64,000 nucleotides of DNA from Mucilaginibacter limnophilus (GTDB lineage: Bacteria > Bacteroidota > Bacteroidia > Sphingobacteriales > Sphingobacteriaceae): contig NZ_SACK01000004.1 in assembly GCF_004005815.1 (NCBI RefSeq), positions 1 to 64,000 on the forward strand, read 5' to 3'. Numbering within the stretch: the stretch's first letter is position 1; every line of letters begins with the position of its first letter. The translations under genes and the position numbers were made by a program. Positions 9,148-18,092 of this stretch are shown here, in pieces. The notes below the pieces were generated by a model, which was given only the letters and a program-made list of their open reading frames with translations, did not search any database and had not been told where the DNA came from.

Positions 9148-9426
9148 TTACTTAATGATATCCCTTAGCTGTAAAGCTTTGATGATAGCACGGTATCTCT
9201 CAATATCTTTATTATAAAGGTATGCAAGCAGCGCACGGCGTTTACCTACCAATTTTTGTAGCGATAGCTGAGTTGAAAAATCTTTTTTGTTCTTTTTAAG
9301 GTGCTCGGTTAAGTGAGCAATACGGGTTGTAAATAATGCAACCTGTCCTTCAGCCGAACCGGTATCTGTGGCGCCCTTGCCGTGTTTTGCGAAAATTTCT
9401 TTTTTCGCTTCAGTACTTAAATACAT
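9148..9426 (-). CDS. rpsO: 30S ribosomal protein S15
   Basis: Small-subunit protein that binds 16S rRNA in the platform. The 92 residues carry the family signatures DTGSAEGQVALFTTRI and HLTEHLKKNKKDF, then LVGKRRALLAYL. Full length. It has its own promoter-like TATCTTTG element upstream and is followed by pnp. Confidence 0.97.
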   Translation of the reverse strand: MYLSTEAKKEIFAKHGKGATDTGSAEGQVALFTTRIAHLTEHLKKNKKDFSTQLSLQKLVGKRRALLAYLYNKDIERYRAIIKALQLRDIIK

Positions 9427-9471
9427 TACTTGAATAATATTAAAGCGTGTAACTTTTTGTTAATTGTGGCG

Positions 9472-9503
9472 CAAAGATAAATTTAATAATTGTGATGTGC
9501 AAG
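9472..9503 (-). promoter_or_regulatory. Promoter of rpsO (Bacteroidota type)
   Basis: On the minus strand a -7 element TATCTTTG (9479-9472) fits TAnnTTTG, and 20 nt upstream CTTG (9503-9500) matches three of four bases of the -33 TTTG box. It lies about 45 nt before the rpsO start. Confidence 0.6.
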
Positions 9504-9679
9504 GGGCTGGTTAGCGGTTGATTGAGTTGATTATGTGAATGGTTGTGCTTAGTTGTTGAGATTGTACTAAAATGGATGTCATACGTACATCGAAGCATGG
9601 AGACAGAGATTTGTCAGCTATGGTTCGGTAAACTCCGCAGTACACGATAAGCTTACAGAGCCTAACCGTACATAACCTA

Positions 9680-9885
9680 ACAATTCCGGCATCAGCATGG
9701 CCGGTAGCACAGGCAAAGCCACAGCAGAAACTTCAAAAGGCCAGGGTGCAGCCGAGGTTTCTTTTTGGCTACCTTTTCTTTTCCGGCAAAAGAAAAAGTA
9801 GCATCCACAAACGGCTCAGCAAAGCACATCCCATTCCTAACGGAGAACTGAAGTTGGCAGGTAACAACGCAACAAAGTGCAGAGT
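9680..9885 (-). repeat. Dispersed intergenic repeat, module A (right copy, inverted)
   Basis: This is the reverse-orientation counterpart of 205-410, with the same order of blocks: CTCCGTTAGGAAT, then AGCCAAAAAGAAACC, then the GCC-rich block. Apparent ORFs here are by-products of the repeat. The interval from 9504 to the thioesterase start contains no gene I can support. Confidence 0.7.
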
Positions 9886-9959
9886 AGAAAGTGTTTGTAG
9901 TGATTGCGTTGCAAAAACGTTGATGGGCAAAGGCGAAATAGTAAAGGTAAGCCTGTTGT

Positions 9960-10050
9960 TCTCGCTACTCCGCTCCTGCTATCCGCTTATACGCCTTCAG
10001 GCCGTAGGCACAGCCGGTATCCGCTGCTATCAGATTTATGTTGGTTGCGT
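9960..10050 (-). repeat. Dispersed repeat, module B (right copy, inverted)
   Basis: On the minus strand it carries GATAGCAGCGGATAC, GGCCTGAAGGCGTATAAGCG and neighbouring blocks, matching 622-700. Relative to module A, module B is on the opposite side compared with the left copy, so the two modules move or rearrange separately. Confidence 0.7.
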
Positions 10051-10109
10051 TAGTTCATATTTTAAAAACATATTCAACGCAATCTGTTTATAAAGCAAAC
10101 CATCCACTT

Positions 10110-10532
10110 ATGTACAAAACCTTCGAAACCGAACTGCGCGTACGTCCTGACGATATTGACATGTACCAGCATGTGCATAACAGCAAATACTTTGATTATG
10201 TACAGGCCGCACGTTATGAGCAGATGGACGTAAACTACGGCATGAGCATGGAAGTTTTTCTGTCGCGTGGTTTTGGTTGGCTGGTGCGTGCCGTGCATAT
10301 AGTGTATAAACGTCCGCTGTTAATGGGTGATTACTTTATTGTACGTACCAGTGTTGAAGACATCAGCAAAAAAAGCTGCAGGGTAAAATTCAGCATCATT
10401 ATAAAATCATCAGGCAAAGTAAGCGCCGACGGCTGGTTTGATTTTGTGCTGATAGATATGAAAACTGGCAAAGGGGTAACCATACCTGAAGACATTATTA
10501 AACACTATACGCAATTTACTGAAGGGGCATAA
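10110..10532 (+). CDS. Acyl-CoA thioesterase, 4HBT family
   Basis: A 140-aa hotdog-fold thioesterase hydrolysing acyl-CoA. It shows the RVRPDDIDMYQHVHNSKYF segment in which the family's catalytic Asp is replaced by a D-x-x-x-H-V-x-N type arrangement (FabM/YbgC-like subgroup). The start at MYKTFETELRV was chosen because upstream in-frame sequence is repeat-derived. Substrate length is not predictable. A second 4HBT gene lies at 15557. Confidence 0.85.
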   Translation: MYKTFETELRVRPDDIDMYQHVHNSKYFDYVQAARYEQMDVNYGMSMEVFLSRGFGWLVRAVHIVYKRPLLMGDYFIVRTSVEDISKKSCRVKFSIIIKSSGKVSADGWFDFVLIDMKTGKGVTIPEDIIKHYTQFTEGA

Positions 10533-10647
10533 AATTAATTAAGGCTTACAGCAACATTATATTTTATTACCCGTTATAATTATAATATTAGCGACTAATA
10601 GCTACTCGGCTAATTTACTTTTCATTACAGCTTCTCTTCTTCATTTC

Positions 10648-11718
10648 ATGTCAAAAATCAGTTTTAATAATACAGGCAGTCCTTTTTTTAAAGCACTAAA
10701 AGGAAAGATAAATAATTATTTCACAGAAAATCAGCTTTCGCGGACTGGGGGCTCACGTCTTTTTTGGAAAGGTGTTTTTATATGTGGGGTTACATTAGGA
10801 TTATACATTACGTTGGTATTTTTCACTCCTTCTACTCTGCCGGCCATCATATTATGCTGTTTGTTTGGGGCATCTCTGGCAGCTATAGGCTTTAACATTA
10901 TGCATGAAGGTGGTCACCAAAGTTTCTCAAAACACAAATGGGTAAATGAAATCTCGGCCTACTCATTAAACTGCCTGGGTGGCACTATTCATTTCTGGAA
11001 ACAAAAACATAATATCGATCACCATACTTATACCAATATCGAAGGCATGGACCATGACATTGCTGTAAAATTTATGCGCATGTCAAAAGAACAGCCTAAA
11101 TATTGGTATCATAAATTTCAGCAGTTTTATTGGGTGCTGCTTTACGGAGTATCATACATTGCCTGGATACTGTACCAAGACTTTGAAAAATATTTTTCGG
11201 GCAGGATGGGTAAAGGCTCGAAGGCTATGAAGTTAAGTACAAAGGAACATTTGATTTTCTGGGCAACTAAAACTTGCTATATTTCCTTTTACATTATTTT
11301 ACCGGTAACAATGGTTGGCTGGGCCGATGCTATTCTTGGTTTTGTAATTGCAGCAGTAGTGTGCGGCTTTTGCATCAGTGTAGTTTTTCAACTGGCTCAT
11401 GCTGTTGAAGAAACCAATTTCCCGGTGCCTAATGTTGAAACTAATAAAATTGAAGAAGAATGGGCTATACATCAAATAAGCACCACAGCAAATTTTGCCA
11501 CACGCAATAAACTTATTTCGTGGCTTTTAGGCGGCTTAAATTTTCAGGTTGAACACCATTTATTTCCTGGCATTAGCCATGTACACTATCCTAAAATAAA
11601 TAAATTGGTTAAGGAAACCTGCCACGAATTTAATGTTGCCTATTTTGAGCACCGCACCATGGTACATGCATTTTTCTCGCACCTGGTTTATATTAAAAAA
11701 CTTGGCCGTACAGTTTAA
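10648..11718 (+). CDS. Membrane fatty-acid desaturase
   Basis: Di-iron membrane desaturase introducing a double bond into acyl-lipid or acyl-CoA chains. The 356 aa have the three histidine boxes: HEGGH (86-90), HNIDHH (121-126) and QVEHH near residue 300, plus four to six membrane segments. The QxxHH third box is characteristic of front-end (delta-6/linoleoyl-CoA-like) desaturases, but there is no fused cytochrome b5 domain. It stands alone; regulation is not visible. Confidence 0.9.
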   Translation: MSKISFNNTGSPFFKALKGKINNYFTENQLSRTGGSRLFWKGVFICGVTLGLYITLVFFTPSTLPAIILCCLFGASLAAIGFNIMHEGGHQSFSKHKWVNEISAYSLNCLGGTIHFWKQKHNIDHHTYTNIEGMDHDIAVKFMRMSKEQPKYWYHKFQQFYWVLLYGVSYIAWILYQDFEKYFSGRMGKGSKAMKLSTKEHLIFWATKTCYISFYIILPVTMVGWADAILGFVIAAVVCGFCISVVFQLAHAVEETNFPVPNVETNKIEEEWAIHQISTTANFATRNKLISWLLGGLNFQVEHHLFPGISHVHYPKINKLVKETCHEFNVAYFEHRTMVHAFFSHLVYIKKLGRTV

Positions 11719-11878
11719 TCTTGATCTTGATTTTTTGGATTTAAGGATTATGAGTTTCTTTTACACGCTTAGTTCCACCTTGAGAAAGTCTCGTCTTGAA
11801 GGATGGTTGAAAGAGCGAAATGCCCCCAACATTTACGGGGTGCATATCCGATAAGAATGGTTCATTAACACACCCCTA

Positions 11879-11894
11879 CCCCTCTCAAGAGGGG
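11879..11894. repeat. Short palindrome CCCCTCT-CA-AGAGGGG
   Basis: A 7-bp perfect inverted repeat with a 2-nt loop in the 198-nt gap between the convergent desaturase and CPCC genes. It belongs to the same kind of CCCC...GGGG intergenic palindromes as the serC-serA spacer. No good T-run follows, so terminator activity is doubtful. Confidence 0.6.
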
Positions 11895-11916
11895 AGTCGC
11901 TCTCAATACTTCATAA

Positions 11917-12174
11917 TCACATTTCTTCAGAATTTGGCTTTCGTATATTATCGAGAAAACCAAACTCTGACGCTCCAAACTTTTTGTAGTTTTTTCTGGC
12001 TACATTCAGGCTCACCACATTTGCACCGCCTTCATAATGCGGGTTATCTGACTGCACGCCATCGTCTTCCCAAAAACAAACCGGGCATATGTCGAAAGAA
12101 TTATCGCGTGCTTCAGACAGTGTAAAGTGACCGCAGCAGTAACATTGATAATAATACCCGTTGAACTCTTTCAT
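11917..12174 (-). CDS. Cysteine-rich CPCC-type small protein
   Basis: An 85-aa protein with two zinc-ribbon-like knuckles, CYCCGHFTL (11-19) and CPVCFWEDDG (about 30-39), followed by NVARKNYKKFGASE, matching the CPCC cysteine-rich family (the first knuckle reads CYCC instead of CPCC). Function of the family is unknown. Its ATG overlaps the ddl stop by ATGA, so it is translationally coupled behind ddl. Confidence 0.85.
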   Translation of the reverse strand: MKEFNGYYYQCYCCGHFTLSEARDNSFDICPVCFWEDDGVQSDNPHYEGGANVVSLNVARKNYKKFGASEFGFLDNIRKPNSEEM

Positions 12175-13148
12175 CCTTCTATCAACATCCCATAAAACTC
12201 ACCGACATTCATTCCAGCGGCACGCACCTGTTGCGGTATCAGGCTGTTTGCCGACTGCCCCGGAGTGGTATTAACTTCGATAAAATAAAAGTCATTGGTA
12301 CCTTCCTGCAAAATAAAGTCGATACGTACCATGCCTTTACAGTTAAGGCGGGTGTACACTTCGGTTAGAATAGCGGCTATTTCATTAGACTTTGTTTCAG
12401 GCAGGTCGGCTGGAGTAATTTCTTCAGATACACCCGGAGTGTACTTTGCTTCGTAATCAAAAAAATCTTTTGAGCTTTTTATTTCGGTTGCAGGGAGAAC
12501 GGTTATTTTTCCATGCAGCCTGGCAATGCCCTGGCTAAATTCTCGGCCCTGTATAAATTCCTCAACAAGCACCTGTTCATCTTCATGAAACGCCTTTTCA
12601 AGTGCTTCGGGTAAAGCGGCCACGTTGTACACCTTGCTCATGCCCACACTGCTGCCGCCATTATTTGGTTTTACAAACAGCGGAAACTTCAGCATCGACG
12701 CTATGGTAGCCATATCATGCTCATCAGTTTTAAACAGTTTTGCTGATTTCGCTGTGTTGAGTCCGTGGATACCGTGTACTATGGCTTTAGTGTAAGCTTT
12801 ATTCATTGATATAGCAGATGTTGTCGCATCACAGGTATTATAAGGTATGCCTATCATATCAAAGTAGCCTTGCAGTTTACCATCTTCACCGGGGGTGCCG
12901 TGTATGGTAATGAACGCGAAATCGAAACTTATCTTTTGCCCGTCAAGGGTGAGGCTGAAATCGTTCTTATCAACATCCACGGTGCCGTTATTTGTTTCGT
13001 GCAGCCAACGGTTTTTATCAACCAATATGGTGTAAACTTTATATTTTGAGGCATCTAAATTGGCGGCAATATTTTTGGCGCTGTTTATTGATACCTCATA
13101 TTCTCCGGTATAACCGCCGGCAAGCAGGGCAATATTTTTTGTTGGCAT
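12171..13148 (-). CDS. ddl: D-alanine--D-alanine ligase
   Basis: ATP-grasp enzyme making D-Ala-D-Ala for peptidoglycan. The 325-aa protein starts with IALLAGGYTGEYEVSINSA (substrate loop), has KPNNGGSSVGMSKV in the ATP-grasp loop and ends with FIEVNTTPGQSANSLIPQQ (metal and D-Ala binding). Length is normal. It diverges from the PASTA-mltG envelope operon and is coupled to the CPCC gene. Confidence 0.95.
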   Translation of the reverse strand: MPTKNIALLAGGYTGEYEVSINSAKNIAANLDASKYKVYTILVDKNRWLHETNNGTVDVDKNDFSLTLDGQKISFDFAFITIHGTPGEDGKLQGYFDMIGIPYNTCDATTSAISMNKAYTKAIVHGIHGLNTAKSAKLFKTDEHDMATIASMLKFPLFVKPNNGGSSVGMSKVYNVAALPEALEKAFHEDEQVLVEEFIQGREFSQGIARLHGKITVLPATEIKSSKDFFDYEAKYTPGVSEEITPADLPETKSNEIAAILTEVYTRLNCKGMVRIDFILQEGTNDFYFIEVNTTPGQSANSLIPQQVRAAGMNVGEFYGMLIEG

Positions 13149-13170
13149 GCGTCAAATATATGTTTATAGT

Positions 13171-13330
13171 TGGAAAGTCGGAAAGTCCGGAAGACGGAAA
13201 GTCCGGAAAACTTTAGTCCGGAAGTCGGTAAGTCCGAAAGCTGGAAAAAGTTAAAACGGTTTTGAAAAAATTCTTAAAACTGGCTTCTTCTTTCCGACTC
13301 CCGGACTTATCGACTTTCCGACTTCCCTTC
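13171..13330. repeat. TCCGGAAAGTC-type inverted repeat cluster (copy 1)
   Basis: The left part (13171-13245) holds several imperfect direct copies of GTCGGAAAGTCCGGAA; the right part (13284-13329) holds the reverse complement (CTTTCCGACT, CCGGACTTATCGACTTTCCG). Together they form a long imperfect palindrome between ddl and the PASTA gene. A second cluster of the same type is at 56179-56301. Confidence 0.8.
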
Positions 13331-13350
13331 TTAAATTAAAAATTTTGCGC

Positions 13351-13358
13351 TATGTTTG
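13351..13358 (+). promoter_or_regulatory. Promoter -7 box of the PASTA-mltG operon
   Basis: TATGTTTG fits the Bacteroidota -7 consensus TAnnTTTG and lies 28 nt before the PASTA gene start. No clear -33 TTTG is found at the usual spacing, so confidence is moderate. Confidence 0.45.
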
Positions 13359-13386
13359 ATAGCTGATTTACCCCTGCTGATATAAG

Positions 13387-14196
13387 ATGAGTAAGTTCTG
13401 GTCGTATTTAAAAACATCGTCATTTCGTAATACCCTGTTCTTGGCTATAGTAACTGTTACTGTAGTGGTTTTAATAGCCTTTTTCAGCCTGAGCTACTAC
13501 ACCCGGCACGGAACAGGCATACCGGTACCAGCTTTAAAAGGCACTAATATCGATCAGGCCATAAAAACGCTTGAAGAACAAGGCTTTGAATACCAAGTAG
13601 ATTCGACATACATAACCGACCAGCCGCCGGGCACCGTAATTGAACAGGACCCCGACGCCGGCACCAATGTTAAAGAAGGCCGTGTAATATACCTTACCAT
13701 TGTTACCACACAGGCGCCAATGGTAGCCATGCCTGATCTGTCGCAGAATAACTTCCGAGAGGCAATTGCTACCCTTGCAAACTATGGTTTGAAATTAGGC
13801 GATACCAGCTACCGCAGCGATATTGCCCGCGACCGGGTACTTGAAGTTCGTATAGGTGGACGTATCATTTCGCCGGGCACCAAGATACCCAAAGGCTCAT
13901 ACCTCGACCTCATCTTAGGTGACGGCGCGGGTGCCAGCGAGGTAGAAATACCCGACCTGATAAATCAGGACCTTGATGCTGCACGTTTTGCCATTAAAGG
14001 CGCCGGACTTGCGCTGGGTACTATAACCTACGAGGGTACTATAACCGATTCATCAAACGTTATTGTGGTGTCTCAAATGCCTATGCGGACAGATTCAACC
14101 AGCAAAACCAGTATTGGCACACGTATCAATGTAACCGTTTCCCAAGGGACGGCACTGCCTCAGGAGGAGCCGCAACCAAACGATGAGCAAAATTAG
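13387..14196 (+). CDS. PASTA-domain membrane protein
   Basis: A 269-aa protein with a short cytoplasmic N-terminus, one membrane segment (about 14-38) and three PASTA domains outside the membrane (about 45-110, 112-183 and 187-258; e.g. PDLINQDLDAARFAIKGAG). PASTA domains bind muropeptides or sit on penicillin-binding proteins and Ser/Thr kinases, but here no kinase or transpeptidase domain is attached. First gene of a run with rhodanese, mltG, thioesterase and YihY, divergent from ddl, suggesting a cell-wall role. Confidence 0.88.
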   Translation: MSKFWSYLKTSSFRNTLFLAIVTVTVVVLIAFFSLSYYTRHGTGIPVPALKGTNIDQAIKTLEEQGFEYQVDSTYITDQPPGTVIEQDPDAGTNVKEGRVIYLTIVTTQAPMVAMPDLSQNNFREAIATLANYGLKLGDTSYRSDIARDRVLEVRIGGRIISPGTKIPKGSYLDLILGDGAGASEVEIPDLINQDLDAARFAIKGAGLALGTITYEGTITDSSNVIVVSQMPMRTDSTSKTSIGTRINVTVSQGTALPQEEPQPNDEQN

Positions 14197-14494
14197 TGCA
14201 GCCGAACTTACTGAACGCCTTAACAATGGCGACGCTCCCCTATTGCTTGATGTGCGGGAAAAGATAGAGTATTATACCTACAACATCGGTGGTATCAATA
14301 TTCCGCTTTCGGTGCTGGCAGAGGAACTGGAACAGCTTGACGACAACAAATCAGCCGAAATAGTTGTTGTGTGCAAGGCCGGTATCCGCAGTCGTACTGC
14401 GCAGCAAATTTTACAGCAACACGGTTTCGGCAACGTTAAAAACTTAACCGGCGGTTTAACCGCTATTCAAAAATTACATCAATCTATTAAATAA
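14183..14494 (+). CDS. Rhodanese-like domain protein
   Basis: A 103-aa single-domain rhodanese (sulfurtransferase or phosphatase-like fold) with LLDVREKIEY (21-30) and active-site Cys64 in VVCKAGIRS. It overlaps the end of the PASTA gene by 14 nt and precedes mltG by 7 nt, so it is part of the operon. The sulfur acceptor is unknown. Confidence 0.9.
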   Translation: MSKISAAELTERLNNGDAPLLLDVREKIEYYTYNIGGINIPLSVLAEELEQLDDNKSAEIVVVCKAGIRSRTAQQILQQHGFGNVKNLTGGLTAIQKLHQSIK

Positions 14495-14501
14495 AATATA
14501 A

Positions 14502-15557
14502 ATGGCCCGCGAAGAAAAGCCTGCTTCGGGCAGGTTCAAAAAGTTTATTATAGCGTTTATAATCATAATCATCCTGGCGCTTGGCGGCACAGGGTTATTT
14601 TATTACCTGCGTTATTTTGGTCCTAATGTAACCGATAACCAAGAGTACCTGTATATAAAAACCGGTTCTGAATTTCAGGATGTATACACTACCATCCGCG
14701 AGCAAGGCATAGTTAAAGATACTACTACCTTCCGCTGGGCGGCTATTAACATGAAATACCCCGGCCGGGTAAAGCCGGGTAAATACCGCCTGGAAAAGGG
14801 CATGAGCAACCGCCGTTTCATCAATATGCTGGCAGCCGGCAACCAGGAGCCTGTTAAGGTTACCTTTAAAACTTACCGACTGAAAAATCAGTTCGCAGCC
14901 GCTATTTCTCAACAGCTTGAGGCCGATTCCGTATCACTTTTAAAACTGATGGATTCTGCTGAATTTGTAAAGAAATACAACTTTACCCCCGAAACCGTGT
15001 ACACCATGTTTCTGCCCAACTCATACGAGTTTTACTGGAACACCTCTGCCGAGCAGTTCTTCAATAAAATGCACGATTATTATGAGAAGTTCTGGACACC
15101 TGAGCGGCAAAAGCAAGCAGCTGATCTGGGTTTGTCCCAAACAGAAGTGTCTATACTGGCCTCAATTGTTGACTGGGAAGCACTGCATGACGATGAGATG
15201 CCATCGATAGCCGGGTTATATCTTAATCGGCTTAAAAAGGGCATGAAGCTGCAGGCCGATCCAACTGTGATATTTTCTACCGGTGATTTCACTATCAGAA
15301 GGGTATTGAACAGGCATTTAATAACCAATTCGCCGTACAACACTTATTTGCATACAGGCCTTCCTCCCGGCCCTATTATGATGCCGAGCGAAAACGCGGT
15401 TAAGGCGGTGCTTAGTCCGCAAAAAAGTAATTACTTGTACATGTGCGCTAAAGAAGATTTTTCAGGATATCATAATTTTGCCGATAACGAGGCTGAACAC
15501 AGGATTAACGCCCGTAAGTTTCAGCAGGCGCTTAACGAACGAAACATTAAAAAATAA
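14502..15557 (+). CDS. mltG: Endolytic murein transglycosylase MltG
   Basis: Inner-membrane lytic transglycosylase that cuts nascent glycan strands and sets their length. The 351 aa have a cytoplasmic N-tail, one membrane segment (about 14-36), a LysM-like subdomain and the YceG catalytic domain (LYLNRLKKGMKLQADPTVIF and GLPPGPI near the end). The catalytic motif, usually ASIVEKET or ASIVQEET, here reads ASIVDWEA: the second Glu is kept and the preceding residue pair is changed. Overlaps the next gene by one nucleotide (TAATG). Confidence 0.92.
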   Translation: MAREEKPASGRFKKFIIAFIIIIILALGGTGLFYYLRYFGPNVTDNQEYLYIKTGSEFQDVYTTIREQGIVKDTTTFRWAAINMKYPGRVKPGKYRLEKGMSNRRFINMLAAGNQEPVKVTFKTYRLKNQFAAAISQQLEADSVSLLKLMDSAEFVKKYNFTPETVYTMFLPNSYEFYWNTSAEQFFNKMHDYYEKFWTPERQKQAADLGLSQTEVSILASIVDWEALHDDEMPSIAGLYLNRLKKGMKLQADPTVIFSTGDFTIRRVLNRHLITNSPYNTYLHTGLPPGPIMMPSENAVKAVLSPQKSNYLYMCAKEDFSGYHNFADNEAEHRINARKFQQALNERNIKK

Positions 15558-15964
15558 TGTTTGAGCATACCACCAAAATACGGACACGTTACGGCGAAAC
15601 CGACCAGATGGGTTACGTATACTATGGCAATTACGCCGAGTTTTATGAGGTTGCCCGTGTAGAAATGCTGCGCAGCCTCGGCATGACCTATCGTGGCATG
15701 GAGGAGTCGGGAATTATGATGCCTGTAATGGAGCTGAAATGCAAATATCTTAAACCAGCCCTGTACGATGAGGAGATCACCATAAAAACAATTATGGAAA
15801 AAATGCCCGGCGTTAAAATCCATTTCAAGTATGAGTTGTATAATGAAAAGCAGGAACTGATCAACATCGGCGAAACACTGCTTGCGTTTGTTAACATGAA
15901 GACAGGCCGTCCATGCCTTGCGCCCGATGAATTTCTGCAAAAGATGAAACCATATTTTGTATAA
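15557..15964 (+). CDS. Acyl-CoA thioesterase, YbgC-like 4HBT
   Basis: A 135-aa hotdog thioesterase with the classic catalytic segment RYGETDQMGYVYYGNYAEF, where the Asp in TDQMG is the catalytic acid, followed by EVARVEMLRSLG. YbgC-type enzymes hydrolyse short acyl-CoAs and often sit near envelope genes. Translationally coupled to mltG and followed 11 nt later by the YihY gene. Confidence 0.9.
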   Translation: MFEHTTKIRTRYGETDQMGYVYYGNYAEFYEVARVEMLRSLGMTYRGMEESGIMMPVMELKCKYLKPALYDEEITIKTIMEKMPGVKIHFKYELYNEKQELINIGETLLAFVNMKTGRPCLAPDEFLQKMKPYFV

Positions 15965-15975
15965 ATTTGATATGA

Positions 15976-16971
15976 ATGATTGGGCTGCACTACTTTTTAC
16001 TCCGCTTTAAACTATACCGGTATTTCATCGAGTGGACGAAGACCGTGGTGCTACCGGGTTTCCGTCCGCTGCCTTTATATACGGTTGTAGCCTTTTTTAT
16101 TCTTGAGCTGAAACAAGGTTCGCTGGGCAACAGGGCATCATCGCTGGCATTTAGCTTTATGCTGGCTGTATTCCCTACCATTATCTTTTTATTTACCCTG
16201 ATACCCTACATTCCGTTTCACGACTTCCAAAACCAGTTTTTGGCACTTATACAGCTAATATTACCCATTAAGGCATACCAGGCCTTCCAAACCACTATAC
16301 ATGATATTGTAAGCAACCAAAATCTTAAATTACTATCATTCGGTTTCTTATCAGCCTTATACTTCGCTACCAATGGCATGAGCAACCTAATGCGGGCGTT
16401 TAACAAGTCATCACTGCAATTGGAAACCCGTAGCTGGCTGCGCCGCCGCTGGATAGCTCTGGTGCTTACGCTCGTGCTTTGCTTTTCACTTATATTGGCA
16501 ATTGGGATACTTATTATTGGGGATGTGATTATTGGCTTCTTTAAAGAGCATTTCTATTCGCAAAGCGCATTTTGGGCCTATGTAATTACGCTTACCCGCT
16601 GGATCATTGTTGTGATTGTATTCTTTAGTACTCTTTCCATTTTATACCGTTACGGCCCTGCACACAAGCGCAGGTGGAAGTTTATAACACCCGGTTCGGT
16701 ACTGGCTACTTTTTTAGGATTGCTTACCTCCATAGGTTTTGCTTATTATATCAACAATTTTTCGGCTTATAATAAGGTGTACGGCTCAATTGGTACACTT
16801 ATCGTCATAATGGTTTGGATGCACCTGAACTCGCTGGTGATTCTAATCGGTTTTGAACTAAATGCAAGTGTTGAGTTATCCAAACAAAACATCAAAATTG
16901 TTAAGCCGGTGTTCAATACTTTTAAACGAAAGCCTGAAGAAAAAGAGAATCACATCAAGGATAAGCATTAA
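15976..16971 (+). CDS. YihY/BrkB-family membrane protein
   Basis: A 331-aa inner-membrane protein with about six membrane segments and the family signature NRASSLAFSFMLAVFPTIIF near residue 52-71, plus YGPAHKRRWKFITPGS and GSIGTLIVIMVWMHLNS. The role is unresolved (once misnamed RNase BN; some members affect transport or stress). Last gene of the PASTA-mltG run. Confidence 0.92.
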   Translation: MIGLHYFLLRFKLYRYFIEWTKTVVLPGFRPLPLYTVVAFFILELKQGSLGNRASSLAFSFMLAVFPTIIFLFTLIPYIPFHDFQNQFLALIQLILPIKAYQAFQTTIHDIVSNQNLKLLSFGFLSALYFATNGMSNLMRAFNKSSLQLETRSWLRRRWIALVLTLVLCFSLILAIGILIIGDVIIGFFKEHFYSQSAFWAYVITLTRWIIVVIVFFSTLSILYRYGPAHKRRWKFITPGSVLATFLGLLTSIGFAYYINNFSAYNKVYGSIGTLIVIMVWMHLNSLVILIGFELNASVELSKQNIKIVKPVFNTFKRKPEEKENHIKDKH

Positions 16972-17133
16972 GTTTTAGCAAAAAAGCCCTTCTGCATATC
17001 AGCTTTTCCGGTGTCAAATTAACATCATTGAATCTACAGAAATCCAAATTTCACTAAGAAATGCAAAAGGAGAATAATGCAACGCTGTGTTAATCAATAT
17101 TTTATAAATTTTTAAAAATATTTAACATTGAAA

Positions 17134-17164
17134 TTTGGCAATTCGGCTCGGTTTTGTACTTTTG
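17134..17164 (+). promoter_or_regulatory. Promoter of tRNA-Ser(UGA)
   Basis: TTTG (17134-17137), 19 nt, then TACTTTTG (17157-17164): an exact TTTG-N19-TAnnTTTG promoter five bases before the tRNA. This is the clearest sigma-A-type promoter in the window. Confidence 0.8.
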
Positions 17165-17169
17165 CCCCC

Positions 17170-17289
<120 letters not shown>

Positions 17290-17291
<2 letters not shown>

Positions 17292-17937
17292 ATCTCTGGT
17301 CCAGCCAAAATTTTATATCCGGTTTAAGATCCTTTAGATTTTCAAAATCATGAACATTGTAGATATTCTCGAATAGTTCATTTGCCAACAACTTGCTTAA
17401 ATTATCTGCACAGTAAATTACATCATCTCCAAACATTGAAAGTATTGGGTTACCCGGGATATCAATTAATAAAAAACGATGCCAGCATATAGGAAAAATA
17501 CGACTTACTTTTAATTGCAACATTTCATTTTTTGATATTAAATTCGCTTCTAAAAACCACTTAATCAGTTCTTTTATACTGTTTATATCTTGCGGATAAG
17601 AATAAAACACTGGACTAAAAGTCGGTGTCGTGCCGTCATTACCGTATAGATTTATTCCTGGCTTGCTAAGCCCGTTCATTACTTTATAAAAGTTTTTTAA
17701 AGGCTCAGGGAATACAAATCCAATGATGTTCTGAAATCGTAGAAGATCAGCGTCGGATAACCCGGGTTTCCATATTGTATTTTGTTGTATTTGGAAACCA
17801 TATATATTTTCATTAGGCTGATTTACCGACCAGTACTGTTCGCTTAAAATCTTAATTTGCTGAAAATATAAAGTTGTATTATCTGGCGCAGGGAGTGTAA
17901 TAAAGTCTATTTTATCTTTCTTTTTAAAAAATGACAT
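17290..17937 (-). CDS. SMI1/KNR4 (SUKH) family protein
   Basis: A 215-aa soluble protein with a SUKH-like core (LSDADLLRFQNIIGFVFPEP, FYKVMNGLSKPGINL, then ISKNEMLQLKVSRIFPI and DIPGNPILSMFGDD). SUKH proteins are often immunity proteins against secreted toxins, though many have no known partner, and no toxin gene is beside it. The start MSFFKKKDKIDF was chosen over a longer frame that would read through a terminator hairpin. The gene is AT-rich relative to its neighbours and sits between two near-identical terminator repeats next to tRNA-Ser, suggesting insertion. Confidence 0.8.
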
Positions 17938-18011
17938 AACTAAATATCGCTCATTAAAATTTAATAGCCTTAAAAATCCATCCAAATGTTTTAATAAACA
18001 CCCGTTTCCCT

Positions 18012-18050
18012 CCAAAACAAAAAAGGCTCGCAACTTGCGAGCCTTTTTTG
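18012..18050. repeat. Direct repeat flanking the SUKH gene (right), with terminator
   Basis: Second copy of the tRNA-Ser downstream segment: CCAAAACAAAAAAGGCTCG and a stem AAGGCTCGCAA (18023-18033) / TTGCGAGCCTT (18035-18045) with long A and T runs. It ends the acyltransferase gene on the minus strand. Confidence 0.8.
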
Positions 18051-18092
18051 TTTTAGTTGATTCAAATTGATATTAGGCTTTCCGGCTCATGC

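Noticed and set aside
9746..10093. 115-aa plus-strand ORF
   Set aside because: Composed of the inverted copy of repeat modules A and B; low-complexity start and no family signature.
17938..18033. SUKH N-terminal extension
   Set aside because: Would start in the right-hand terminator repeat; signal-free start MSFFKKKDK is more typical.
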